Of a DNA stretch of 64,000 bases, positions 24,130 to 36,184 are shown piece after piece; within the stretch, counting starts at the first letter, position 1; each line of letters starts with the position of its first letter. The stretch is from Cucumis sativus (taxonomy: Eukaryota > Streptophyta > Magnoliopsida > Cucurbitales > Cucurbitaceae), in contig NW_022279525.1 in NCBI RefSeq assembly GCF_000004075.3, positions 48,282-112,281 on the forward strand, read 5' to 3'. Both the position numbers and the translations under genes were made by a program. The notes under the pieces are model-generated. The model saw only the letters and a program-made list of their open reading frames with translations. It was not told the origin of the DNA and did not search any database.

Positions 24130-24420
24130 AAGATGACAAATAAAGGGGCATCAACCCATCATGCTAACACAAATGCTACAAATAGGTATGTGTACAATAC
24201 TTCAATAAAGGGCCATCAACCCATCATGCTAACACTAAAAAAACACCCTCGAGATTCATCAAACCCTAGTAAAAAACAGTTCATTGTAGTCGACTCGAAC
24301 AAATTCCTAGTGCATAATATGGATCTTAATCGATGATCATAACAAAAAAAGTTGAACAAATAATGAATCTTAATCGATGATCTTAATAAAACAAGTTGAA
24401 CAAATCTCTCAACTCACATT
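24130..24420. repeat. Two local direct duplications
   Basis: A phrase of about 33 bases (core CATCAACCCATCATGCTAAC) occurs at 24141-24175 and again at 24206-24240. A second phrase (core AATCTTAATCGATGATC with AGTTGAACAAAT) occurs at about 24320-24362 and 24365-24405. The first pair sits in a 73-codon open frame (24115-24336), which I regard as chance. Confidence 0.7.
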
Positions 24421-25480
24421 TTCATGTTGAAAATACTTCAACGACCTTGCTGAAGAGTGTTTAAATTAGCATCAAACAAAAAGAAGACTACAAACTTTAT
24501 AGTTTTAAGATTTGAAGTTAGAATACAAAACGTAAAAGGGATCTGAAAAGACATTACTATAAAACTGGCAATACTTGTCGTTTGTAGTTTTGATATTCTT
24601 GACTGTCTTAATAAAACTATTAAGTAGAAAAAAAAAACGTCAACAATAACCAGTAATAAAAAAATGCATAATTTTTTATTTTTATTTTAAATATTTGAAA
24701 TGTTAAAAAGTTAAGATTATTTTACATTACTTGAGTAATATATCTAATTAAAAAAACCTAACTAAATTTTCTCTTTTCCCACATTTTCCCTCCCCTCCTC
24801 CTCTCTTCTTTTCGACAAACACTACCTCATTCTTTTCATGGACGACCCTCCCTCACTGGCAACAAACCTCAGTTTTTCATCTGGTGACAGGGCGGTTTCT
24901 TGACAACCGCAAGCAAGATGACCCTAACAAGAGTGTATTTAGATGTTAAATACACTCTCAAAACTGATGTTTTTTTCTTTGTTGTAGGAACTTTCATGCA
25001 ATGATTTTCCTTTTCTTGAGACATATTTAGATATAGAGATGTTATGTATTAACGGTCTTTTTTGTGTAGAGATTACTTTGTTAGTTGAGCATATTTTCTT
25101 TTTCATAATGCTATTACGCTTGGTGATGTTCATATCGAAATAGGTATACTGATAAGAGTGACATTTATAGCTTTAGGGTTATATTAAGAGTTATTTTAAG
25201 CGATAGAGATCGAACATGTGTTGTCATATAGAGGAGATAGAAGTGGCAGTGGGGAAAGTTTAGGGAGGTGGGTTGAGCAATCAATGGAGCCACGAGAAGC
25301 TCTGAATAAAGCATTGAGAATTGTTGATGTTTGTAAGAACCAATTGGGATAGAAAAAATGTTTAGAGATAAATCATTTTATTTTTGCAAAGAGTAAAAAC
25401 ATTGACTTTTTTTCTTGATTAATTCGTGAAGAAAACTGTTTTTTTCTAGATATTTATAACTTTCTTTCCTGAGTAGAAAA
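24420..25480. other. Gene-free stretch
   Basis: No recognisable gene. Around 24550-24650 there is a CATTACTATAAAACTGGC-like start followed by CGTC/GACG words, weakly reminiscent of a decayed CACTA end; I do not call it. A C-rich patch (24776-24860) looks like leader sequence of a lost element. Confidence 0.3.
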
Positions 25481-26924
25481 AGAAATAGGAGAGAATCCGA
25501 ATCCTAAGATCCTATTAATTTAAAAAATAATAAATTAATAGAAATTTCAAATCTACTAATTAATTAACTATTAATCAATTAGTTAATAATTAATTAAATC
25601 ATATTTAATCAATATTTTATTTAAATCTTATTTAATTAATATCTCTCGAATATATTTATATTAATTAAATTAAACTATTAATTAATTAATAACTAAATTA
25701 AATATCTTATATTTAACTTAAACTAAATTTGAATCGTATTCAAATATTTTATCCCTTATAAATTAATTTAAAATCATATCCTTTAAATTTATATAATAAA
25801 GTTAGATAAACTTTATATGATAATATATCACCATACATTAAACTAATTCTCAAAGTAATTGTCAACATTTCAAATTACAACCAATATAAATAAATCTCAT
25901 CACTCTTTACGAGCTAGGAAGAGGACCTAATAAACTTACGGATCAGAAGCTACAACGATATGAGATTGATCGACTAAACTCATTAACCACATTAACAAAT
26001 ATTCGTTAAGTGTGTACAATCCACTAAAGACTCACAGTTTAACTCTTCTCACTGTAGATATATTTTTGTGTCCACGGATATAGATTAATAATAGTAAGTT
26101 AGGCTTTCATGAATGTTCGTAACACTAGTTGGATCAAGTTATTGTTTTATCCCTGGGTTACCTCTAATCCTTAAATATCAGTGCTCCTCTAATGAATAAC
26201 TTGTTTATGGTCCTACCAATAAACAAAAACCTCTCTCATGCTATAGAGAAGGTAGGACCCTTTGCTTAAGACTTGGAGACACAATTTAAGGAAACACTCA
26301 TCTGCTTACCCTAAAGTAGGGAAGAAATGAGTTCTATCTTGTGTAATTATGTTCTCATCTCCTACTTGATCTTGTCCCAAAATGATAAGCTTATTGAGTC
26401 GCGTGATCTGATCACTCTCACTCGTACAAATCAAAGGACAATTTCTCGTCAATAGGAGTTACGCTTAGGATTAAGACTAAGTTACCTAGGTTATCCTAAT
26501 GAAATAGAAACCTAACTAGTTAACGGAGTTACATCTAGTGGTTACTATTTCGCGGTCCGATCTCATGCAAACTCATTGCATAAGATATCCTCATTCGCAT
26601 GTCAACTACATAAATGCGTTGAATCATTGAGTTTGTATCAAATACAAAAAGTGAGCCGTATCTATAGTGTTACCAGGATATGGTACCCAACCTTATCCCG
26701 CTATACAATAGACTCTTTAAGATGATCTCAAACATTAATCTTTGTATGTCTCTACATACTGTTCAAGAATCATTAAACAACTTAGGATGTTAGTTTATTG
26801 AATTTGAGTAATTAAGACAACTAATAATATAACCAATAACAATTATTACAATAATAACAATTTATTAACAACGGTCAATGGATTGTATTTACAATTTACG
26901 AGTTTTAGGACATAAATCCCAACA
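25480..26924 (-). repeat. LTR-like dispersed repeat, copy b (longest)
   Basis: Read on the minus strand it begins at 26924 with TGTTGGGATTTATGTCC, then CTAAAACTCGTAAATTG. Copy c on the plus strand begins TGTTGGATCTTATCTCC, then CTAAAACTCG at 34634. The two then share the same order of phrases: a TTTGTATTTGATA stretch, a TTGACxxxxxAATGA stretch, TAAGACTAAG-type text, AATAAGCTxAxCATTT, GATCAAGTAG, and a CCTACCTTCTC block. The far end is AT-rich (25560-25800). This fits an LTR of about 1.3-1.4 kb, probably solo because no coding sequence adjoins it. Confidence 0.6.
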
Positions 26925-29900
26925 AGATTGACTCTGAGAAAAATAAAATTTTCAGTTGTCTCGAGATGCACCTGGAAAGAGTAGAATAAGTTGTGGCATG
27001 GATACAACGTAAAATAAGAGGAGCAAAATAGCACTAATCCCCTTTTGGCTTAAATCATTACCCCAAACGTGGAGTTGAGCTAAAATAGCCCACTGCACTT
27101 CCCTCAATTATATATCCCAAATGCAGACTATAATAACACAAATTATAATTGTTCTACATTTTAAACGTAGACTATTATAATCCCACAATTATTGGATATT
27201 TTGTAATACCCAGACTATTTTAACTTACTCTTCATTCTAAATGCTCCCTTAATTTATTCAAAAGTCTTTTAACCAAACAAAAAATGTATAATATGACCTT
27301 TAAAAGCTATTCAACAATTTAAAATTTTATTTATATCAAATAGATGAATTAACTTTGGAACGTATCCATTAATTTCTATTAAATGTTTTTACGAAAAACT
27401 TATAAATATAAAATATATGAATAAATTAAAAATTTATTTATTTATTAAAAAATCTACTATCTAAAAACTAAATACAATCAAACTTAAAAATTCACCATCT
27501 AAACTTCTATTAAAGCTTTTTTCTATAGTTGTGTATAACAAGTATCATTCATTACATTAACCTTGATATGTACACAAATTAGAATAAAAATGAGAACCCA
27601 CATATAAGATAATCTTCTCTCTCTTCATCCTTTAAATTTCAAAAAAATTGATTATATGTCCTCTAAGAAAGAGACAATGTGTAAAAGGCTCGTATTCCCA
27701 AAAAACAAAATAATTAAAGTGAGTCTTCCTTTTGTTCACTTTGAAAGCAAGAGGAGGATTTTCAATTTTGGGAAGGAATCTTTTAGACTATGAAACCGAA
27801 TATATTAAATAAGCCCCCCCCCCCCCCCCCATACATTTGAGTTGTTGAATCAAAATGTAGTACTGCTTATCTACCTCCAAATGTACGCCTTTCCATCTCA
27901 AACTTATTTTAAATCTATATTATATATTCTTCTTCTATTTTCTAGAGTTTGACTCAACCACATGAATTTCTAAAACTTCCAACCCTTTTTAATTTAATTC
28001 CAATCGTTTTTAAAATAATATTTATTTATTCTTTTACGACCAACTTAATTGTTTTAAATTTGATTTCTTACCACGGTTAACATTTAAATGTGATACGTAC
28101 TCTAAAAAGAGAATATGTCAACAAATATTTGTATTTGTTAACGAACACAAAATTTGTGGTTTTCAATATCTCTACCTCTATTATCTATCATGCTTACAAG
28201 ATGCGATACTTACAAAATAATATAAATTAAAATAATTGAAGATAATATTAAAATGGTCTTTTACAAAATTTGATTTTAAATTCATATAGTTAAGAAAGTT
28301 CATAGTTTAAATTGATACAACTATTAGTTTATGATTCAAATTTGATACAACCTCAAAGTTTTTGGTTTAAATTGATACATTTGTTAGTTTATGGTCTAAA
28401 TTGGTATAACCAACAGTATAAAATGATACTTGAGCTTAAAACAATTAAACAATTATGTTACATGTTTTTGTAGTTTTCAAAATTATTATTGATTTTAAAA
28501 TTAGAGTAGCAAAACATATAAATAGTAAAAAAATCATTGTTGATTGATGCTAAAAATTGAGGTGGTGAAGTGTGAAATGAAGAAAAGAAGAGAAAATTTA
28601 AGTTGTAGAGGTTAGAGGGAGAGATTGGATATGAAGTTATAATGAAATATTTATAGAGAAGAAAGGTATAAAGTTTAGTTTTTGGATTGTGGTTGAGATG
28701 TGAGGAATCTTTCCTTATTTTATAACACTGTGGATTTATTTGAACCCAAATTCACCCTACCTCTTTGTTTCCGTCGGTGAAGTTAGGCTTACTTTAACCT
28801 AAAATAAATGTTAATATAAGAGATTAAATTAATTGAATATTTACTTTATTAGAACATGGAAATTAAAATTAAATATTAACAAGTGATAGTGCTATTTGAT
28901 TTATTTAATTTGAGGTCCGGACTTCCCAAAAAGACTTTTTAAATGTCTACATATTGAGAAAAGGGAAATAAATAAGGAGAAAGAGTAGAATTTTAGTTTC
29001 CAAAGGCTGCCGACTCGACTCGTCTTTTCTAAACTCTTCTAGAACGTCAATTACAAATAAAAGTAATTTATAATTTTGAAATAAATTGTTTTCCCAAAGA
29101 TAAATTTTGAAAAAAAGAAAAAAAAAAGATAATAGATGAATTGGAAGAAATGAAGGGGGAATAGTGATATGTTGAAAAGGAGATGAATTAAAGGGAAAAT
29201 GGATTGGTGAGTGAGTCATTTGATTATTGAAAGGGTTTTTTAGGTTTGATAAGGGCTGTTTGTTTGCTTATCACATGGGTGATTTGGGGTCCACTTTAGT
29301 TGTGAGTTTTGAGAGCCAAAATCCAAAAGCAACAAAGTGTGAATTGGAAAGACAACAATTTTGAAAAGTGTGAAAAAGAAAGGGAAGAGAAAAAGAAAAA
29401 GAGTGGGGGAGACATTTTGTTGCAATTAATGGACTGACTGACACTCCCATGTGCCTCCCTACTTCTTTAGTCTTTCTCACTTCTTACTTTCAATCTTTGC
29501 TAACCACTTATCATACTCACATTATCCTCCTTTCTTTTTAATCAACATTCTTTCTTTTTTAATTTAAATACTTTGAGTTTCTTTTTCTTTATTTATACAA
29601 AATTCTTTATTAAATTTTCTTATATTTAAAAATATCTCTTTATTTATTCTTTTATTTTCCTTACTAATAAAATATGGTTCAAATTTCGATGCATTTCAGC
29701 CAAGAATTATTCTTACAAATTTCTCTTTCTATACAATTCCGAAAGTAATTCATTAAAAGTAGAAAATAAACCAACTACATTACTCAATAACTTAAAATGT
29801 AAATAATTTATATATGAATATAGTTGACAAGTTAGATGTGAGGGAGGGGATTTGGTTGAAGGGAGAAAGCAAAAAAAAAAGGTCACGCTATAGGCACTAA
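26925..29900. other. Gene-free stretch
   Basis: AT-rich, no recognised gene. It contains a run of 17 C at 27814-27830 and several purine-rich segments (29100-29160, 29370-29410). A patch at 28310-28400 repeats the phrase GTTTAAATTGATACAAC in variants at a spacing of 30-40 bases. Open frames on the minus strand at 28947-29480 are low-complexity F/S-rich shadows of purine tracts. Confidence 0.4.
27814..27830. repeat. C homopolymer (17 bases)
   Basis: Seventeen consecutive C in otherwise AT-rich sequence. The exact length is uncertain in any assembly. Confidence 0.9.
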
Positions 29901-30149
29901 TTGTGAAATGAGACATGTTAGGCACGACTGTTCACTTCTATCATATATATATATGTATGAGAATGAAGAATTGTGAAAAATGTAGATTAGTAATTAAGAA
30001 AAAAATGTATATTTTAAACAATTATATTATAATAATTTATATCCAAAACATAACTTATAGTAACATAACTTATAATAGTGTGTACTCTAAAGACAAACTA
30101 TAATAACTCATACTATATAATTATAAGACGAGGATATGAGCAGTTGGAA

Positions 30150-30770
30150 AAAGACAGAACAAAAAGGAAAATGAATTGAATGTATCCATTGGAATTTAGG
30201 ACAACAATAAAGTGTGTGGGCTTAGGTGCCCTCAACTGCCGTGACGTGCTGACACCTCAATGCTAAAAAATGATGACTCAATTCTCACTCTATACATCAA
30301 CAATTTCTTTTGTCATTTGGTTTACAAAAAGTTTTTTATTCACCACAACACTTCCGATCATCCAATCATGCAATTGGTTAATATAGTCAAATATCAACTT
30401 AGCTTTTACAATTTAACTTCAATTTTAAAAAACAACCCTACATCAGCTGGAGGCATTATCAAATCATAAGATGAATTTCTTATTAAAACTCGTCCACTAG
30501 ATCTCGTTTTTTTAAAATTACAAACACAAAATTCAAATTTTAGAGTTCTATTAAACAATCTTTCATTGACATTTAACTTTGATTACTTGTAAGAAGTAAA
30601 GATGCTTGAGGAAAGGAGAATTTGACCACTTTTTCAACATGAATCCTATCCATTAAGAACTAAGGAGAGTGATAAAATATGTGGGGTTAGTTGACAGCTC
30701 AATACTGATAACCAAAAAAGTTGTGGTGGAGAAATGATGAGTCATTTCTCACTCTATACATTTCCAGTTT
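30150..30770. repeat. Imperfect direct repeat of about 130 bases
   Basis: The segment 30165-30300 (phrases TATCCATT, GTGTGGGCTTAG, CTGACACCTCAAT, ATGATGACTCAATTCTCACTCTATACAT in order) recurs, diverged, at 30640-30765 (TATCCATT, TGTGGGGTTAG, TTGACAGCTCAAT, ATGATGAGTCATTTCTCACTCTATACAT). No coding potential. Confidence 0.65.
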
Positions 30771-31054
30771 TGATCTTTCATTAAGATATTCATATCATAT
30801 CTAACTTCTCTTCTTTCTACATGTGGCAATCTTTTATTTACCACCTAAACTTTAATTTTCGTCCCTTTTCTTTTATTTTTAATAGTATTCTAAAGATTTA
30901 TCCTTCTAACCACAATGTGTGGATTAAAATAAGGATGATATTAATAGATTTGAAAAGATTATTTTCTAGTGGGATGATCAAATGTTAAAGTGATAGAAAG
31001 TTTCTTATTGGCTTAATTTGAGATGAACGTAATAGTCTAGACATCGAGGAGAGG

Positions 31055-32000
31055 TTGTAACGCTCCAACTTTTTAAAACTAATTTGATGTCATTACTCAA
31101 TAGAAATAACTTTTTCTTCTAAAACTCAAAAGAAAGCAAAGTCCACTGATTTTATTAAATAAAATGCAAAATAAACAATTTAAAAACAAATGTTAAAAAA
31201 AAATAACATGAATGTGAATTCTAAATCTAAAGAAGAGAGTATCCCATACCAGGGCGAGTTGTGATGTGTTCTTGATGCTGGATGCTGGTTGAAATGTAAA
31301 TCCCAGATCTAGGCGATAAGTAATGTATGACACGCTGATTGAATTTGAATTCTAGTTTAAGAAAAGTTTGAATGTTACGAGACTCTGGTGAAATTTCCAG
31401 GTAACTTTCGTGACGCTGGTTGAATGTGAATCTCAGGTCCATGCGAGAAGAGAATCCCACATCTTGGTGATGAGTTTGGAATGTGTGATGACTTGAAGCG
31501 TGAAACTTATTGTGCTTGTTATGATGGTGGTTTGATGCGATGAGAACCATATGTTTGTTAACTAACCTTGTTCTTATTTATGATATTATTGTATTCCCAA
31601 AAGGTATTTCTCAAACCTATCACTCACCAGATTCGTTTGACTTATGTTTCAATTTTTTCTCTTAGATTGTCAAGCGTTAAAGTCAAGTAAAAAATGGATC
31701 TCAATCGTGGAAGCCAAGTAAAAGAGGGAAGGTAGGGTTGTAATGTTTGGAGTAGAATTCTCTCCCAAACATATTTGAAAATATTTTCCAATCTTGTCTT
31801 GCTTCCCTAGTTAAATCCCAAACATATTTTGAAATATTTCCTAAATTCTATTCCAGGCAGGATCATGCACACAACCTGAGCTCATCCTTTGCCGCTCAGC
31901 TGTGCCATGGTCATGCCACATTGTGAGGTTCGCACTAAAGCTTTTCAAAGTTTTTTTAAATCATGTATGACACCTTTAGAAAACAATGCATTTTAACAAA
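31055..32000 (-). mobile_element. Mosaic of gypsy-like debris
   Basis: A phrase at about 31748-31815 (AATTCTCTCCCAAACATAT, then TTGTCTTGCTTCCCTAGT) matches 4315-4378 in the gag element on the minus strand, so it is a gag scrap. Part of it is immediately repeated at 31815-31848. The segment 31220-31560 has degenerate repeats around GCTGGTTGAATxTGAATxC and a minus-strand open frame of 107 codons that is His/Ser-rich and not a recognisable protein. GTAACGCTCCAAC near 31060 resembles an LTR edge. Boundaries are rough. Confidence 0.4.
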
Positions 32001-32504
32001 AGTTAAAACAAAACCACAAGTTGTACAAATTTGAAAATGTTTTGTATTCGTTCATGCAATCAAAATAACAACTCCTATGTTGTCTTCTCTTGCAAAAATA
32101 AGATGCATAACTTTAAAAGTAAAAACTAAGTGGTGATAGGAGTTATAGTTTAGGAGAGAAACAGACTCATAGAGTAACTATGATTCTCCACTTAACGCCC
32201 AAACATCTTGTAAATATAAATAAAAAGTAGTCTTTCACATAATAAAAGGCTTCAACACTTTTAAAAAAAATTAGCCATTTCTGATTTTGAAAATAAAATT
32301 TACTATGGGGAATGAGCAATGATATTTTGAGTATTAAGCTTGCTAAGTTTTGAACTTAGAAATGTTTTCATAGTAAAAAGTACGCAATGAGAATAACCCT
32401 AAATAATGAATAAAACTTGATCACTTTTTGAGGAGCCTAGAAATACTAAGAGGAAGGAAGTCTTTGAAGAGGATGGTGCTTGAGGACAATCATTATTCTA
32501 AATT

Positions 32505-33180
32505 TGGAGGTGTGATAACTTGTACATATACAAGTTATTATGACATTTTAGATAGAGTAATGAGACTAAAACGCATAGTAAAAGTGCCAAAACGTGTAGT
32601 TTATGTTGTAAATACATAATTATTTAGAACCATATTTTACATAAACTTTATGTCTGCTTTACTCCATTTTTAGTGTCTAAATGCAAGATTATTGACAAAA
32701 GAATAAGCTAGCAATTCACAGAGGAACTCGCACAGAGGCAAGGCGAGAAGACCAAATCATCACGTAGGAAGAGGTTTGTTAAAAGACAACAACGGTAATT
32801 GGAGTGATGTGACTTGACAAAAAAGACAACTTTTAACACTGACATGACTAGAATGATAGGTTTCTCGTCAAAAGATGCCTATATAAGAACCTTCATCATC
32901 ATCATCGAGAAAAGAAGGTTTGTATGGATCACAAAGGTCTTATTGGACCAAAACCTAGAGAATTGGTGGTATCCTTACCACCATGTGTAAAGCACTTCTT
33001 CATCTTCTGTGGTCAGTCTATGGAGTGAAATTCAATTGTAATTACTATGATTAGACATTTGTTTAAACATGAATGGAAAAGTGGATAAATTGGTGAGAAA
33101 AATTTCATCAAACTAATTTTAATGGTATTCTTTCTCTAATACAACAATTAAGTTAGGAGAATTTCAAACAAAAAAAACTG
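32505..33180 (+). repeat. Probable Athila/Tat-type LTR
   Basis: It begins near TGTGATAACTTGTACATAT (32510) and contains a TATATAAG word at about 32880 followed by a leader-like segment. This general layout is that of large-LTR gypsy elements of the Athila/Tat group. The matching pol relic lies 3 kb downstream on the same strand (36.2-38.0 kb). No clear primer-binding site or second LTR was found. Confidence 0.35.
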
Positions 33181-33215
33181 GATGATTACTAATGCACTTG
33201 AATGGCCCATGAGTC

Positions 33216-33219
33216 AAAA
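33216..33219 (-). terminator. Pol III terminator of tRNA-Arg
   Basis: Four T on the minus strand, four bases after the tRNA discriminator base, the usual minimal RNA polymerase III stop. Confidence 0.6.
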
Positions 33220-33223
33220 CTTC

Positions 33224-33296
33224 CGTTCGCCATGGGACTCGAACCCACAATCTCCCGCTCCGGAGGCGAGCGCCTTATCCATTAGGCCACGCGAAC
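33224..33296 (-). tRNA. tRNA-Arg (anticodon CCG)
   Basis: Minus-strand 73-base cloverleaf. Acceptor GTTCGCG pairs with GGCGAAC; D arm GCCT/AGGC with AATGGATA loop; anticodon stem CTCGC/GCGGG with loop CTCCGGA (anticodon CCG, reads CGG); variable AGATT; T arm GTGGG/CCCAT with loop TTCGAGT; discriminator G. The A box (TGGCCTAATGG) and B box (GGTTCGAGTCC) are intact. One acceptor pair, position 7 with 66, is G-G rather than a Watson-Crick pair. No intron. A T-run follows as terminator. Confidence 0.93.
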
Positions 33297-33299
33297 TGT

Positions 33300-34630
33300 T
33301 TGTTGGAATAAACCGTTTTAAGCAATTTATAGAAAGAATAAAAAGGAAATAGTAAAAGTAGTAATAATAGTGATAATCAATTATTGATTATTATTATTAT
33401 TACCTTTCAAGACATTTAATTTCAATAAAAAAAATTTAATTCAACCTCGGTCAAGGTAAAAGTAAAAGACACAAAACCGAAGATATACTAAGAGAACACA
33501 AGAACACTAATAAGCAAAGAAAGAGTGGAGTACGTCACTAAATGAAAAAGAAAAAAGTTTTGAAGCCGAATAATCAACAACACTCCTCAAGATAAAAGTC
33601 TCACACTACTGTGAAGAATAAAGAAAAATCACATTTCTAACCACGACAATCAACTCTTATGTAATTAAAAATCAATGGTTGTGAATGCATCCATGCATGA
33701 TGACTAAAATGAGTTTGATATAAATATTCAAAAAATGGTAAGAAAAATATATTAAAAAAGTACATAACTAGGATCTATTTGTTAATTATGAGTTGTTATG
33801 AGTAAGCACTAGGAATTTGGAAGTAAAGACCACGAGAAAATGACTTTCATAAGAATTAGTCACTCTTTAAAATTTTCAAAGCAACCTACTATCACATTTG
33901 GATAGGAAATAGTTGATTTGACTATTGAAAAAGGTAGCTTCAACCTAACTTGGAGTTGATTCCCAATAAAAACTTCATTTGGAGTAAGGAGTTGAGCTAG
34001 ACACTCATTGACACTAACAAAATCTAAGTTTATTAAGTCATCGAGGGTATCAATTAAAAAACAAGATTAATTGACCATCAAAATAACAAGATATGTATGT
34101 TGAGTGTCCAAAAGCACCACACTATGCTAAAAAAGAATTTATGCACAAGCATGACCCACTGTTCTTTTTATTAGGCAAGAAAGCAAAGCACATCAAGTGG
34201 CACAACCAATTGCTCCTTGGGCTCCTCATCAAGAAAGAGAGAGTAAATACTATTTGGAAAAACCAGAACAGTGGTGAAAGGATGCAAAATTTGTAATTAC
34301 ATTGGACAAACTTGTTATTTCTATCAAGGAATGTGGCAAAATTGTACAATATAAACAACTTTCCTGACAAAAAGATTGTCTTCAGTGAGGACTTCAAATT
34401 TAGCAAAGTGTGTCTCCTTTCTGTAACCTCCAATGCTTAAGATTCTACTTTAAAAGCCTATTGTTCTCTAACACCTGTAACTTGATCGCTGTCAAGTCTC
34501 CCATCGGGCTGAAGTGTCATGATCACAATTAATCCAGTCAAGTTTGCCTCCAACTCTCTTAGGCAAGTCACAACCACGTTCAACTTTCAATAGCCAATTG
34601 TTACTAGAAAACAATGAGGAGAGGGTGTTG
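33300..34630. other. Gene-free stretch
   Basis: AT-rich. Open frames on both strands at 34093-34433 overlap one another and match nothing I recognise. A TTATTATTATTATTA tract lies near 33385-33400. Confidence 0.35.
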
Positions 34631-34633
34631 AAA

Positions 34634-35990
34634 TGTTGGATCTTATCTCCTAAAACTCGTGGTTTGTAAATCATAAACGTGTTCTATATATTATTCAATA
34701 AAAGTTTTATTGAGGTATTGTTCAATATAATTATTATAATCCCGAATCCAACAAATTAAAATCATGTGGCTAAAATATGTGCACTCGAACTTTATATAGC
34801 TACAAAAAAAGTGGACCACGTTCAAGTTAATAACTAAAAAAAATCTATAGTATATGGATAATGTTGGACGTCTTATTCTAAGGACACTATGAATACGACT
34901 TACTTTGTATTTGATATAAACAATGTGATTCTAGATTGTTCATGTATTGACGAATGAGTGCGGGTGTCCTATGCAAAGAATTTGTATAAGACCAAACCAT
35001 GAAATTCACTTTTACTTTATAGCATCGTTTACTCTTTAAAACTAATTATTTCAAATTCGATGACCTAGTAACCCGATCTTAATCCTAACCTAACTATGAA
35101 CTTTTGTTTCTATTCGGATTATCCTTAGATTTTCATAGTGAGAGTAACTCAATAGCGAGTTCAATAAGCCTCCCATTTCAAGGGTAAGATCAAGTAGATA
35201 GTTAAGGACATAGAATTGGATGCAAGATGGAATTTACTCCTACACGCTTCTAGATTAAGTAGATAGGTTATTCCTTAGTGGTAACTCCAAGTCTTGAACA
35301 TGAAACCTACCTTCTCATTTGCTTGAGAGAGACTCAGTTTAGTGTCAGACCATAAACCAATTGTTCGTTACACGATTAATGGAACTTAAGGAACAAAGAG
35401 AAATTTCAGGGTTAAAAAATATTTTATACCATGAGGAGAGTGCATCTATGGGTTCTAGTGGACAACTCTAATAATTAACAAATATTAGTTAGCTAGGTTA
35501 AAGAGTTTAACTTGTTAATCTCGAATCCTTAGAGCTCGTAATTTATAGATCCATTAAGTCTCCCTAGTAGATCATATCAGAATTAACCTATGAATTTGAT
35601 TTGTTTGAATTATTTTTAGAGTAAATTGTTAAATATATTCGACATACTTAACGTTTTGATTTAGAGGGAAATGAAATTTAAATAAAAAAACACTAATATT
35701 TTGAATAAAGATTGGAACTTGGTCAATTGGATGGATTGAAATTAGAGGTTTTTATTATTGGATATTAAAATAAAAAAAATTAACTAACTAATTAAATTAA
35801 AATTGATTATTTGAATTACATTTAATTTAATACAAAATGTTAAATTTAAGGTCAAAATTTTGATGAGATGACCAAGTTGGTAGTGGGAAAATCAACCATT
35901 ATTGGATTTTTCCGTCAAGTGTGCAAGATTAAGCTTGAAGGTTAACTTGCTGTTAATTTTATATTTTACCACAAATCCCACAATAATTTT
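34634..35990 (+). repeat. LTR-like dispersed repeat, copy c (inverted relative to a and b)
   Basis: Begins TGTTGGATCTTATCTCC and shares ordered phrases with copy b read in reverse (CTAAAACTCG, TTTGTATTTGATA, AATCCTAA, AGTGAGAGT, AATAAGC, GATCAAGTAG, TAAACCAATTGTTC against TAAACAAGTTATTC). The AT-rich tail (35620-35850) corresponds to 25560-25800. It lies just before a gypsy pol relic on the same strand. Whether the two belong together is not shown by the sequence. Confidence 0.6.
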
Positions 35991-36184
35991 TAAGATTAGT
36001 GTCAATTTGTTATGGATTTGGGATTTACATGATTTTTGCCTGTAAGTACAAGATTAAGGAGCTTAATTCTTTTTTATACTTATGAAAATTCTAGAATTTT
36101 GTCCATTTCTATTCAAAACTTGATCTTAACTGACATACAAGGTATTAGCTCATTCTATTACATGCATAAAATCATATCAGAAGA

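Noticed and set aside
24550..24650. Possible decayed CACTA terminus
   Set aside because: The start differs from CACTA at several positions and no subterminal array is clear.
31227..31550. 107-codon His/Ser-rich minus-strand frame
   Set aside because: It overlies degenerate repeats in retroelement debris and matches no family.
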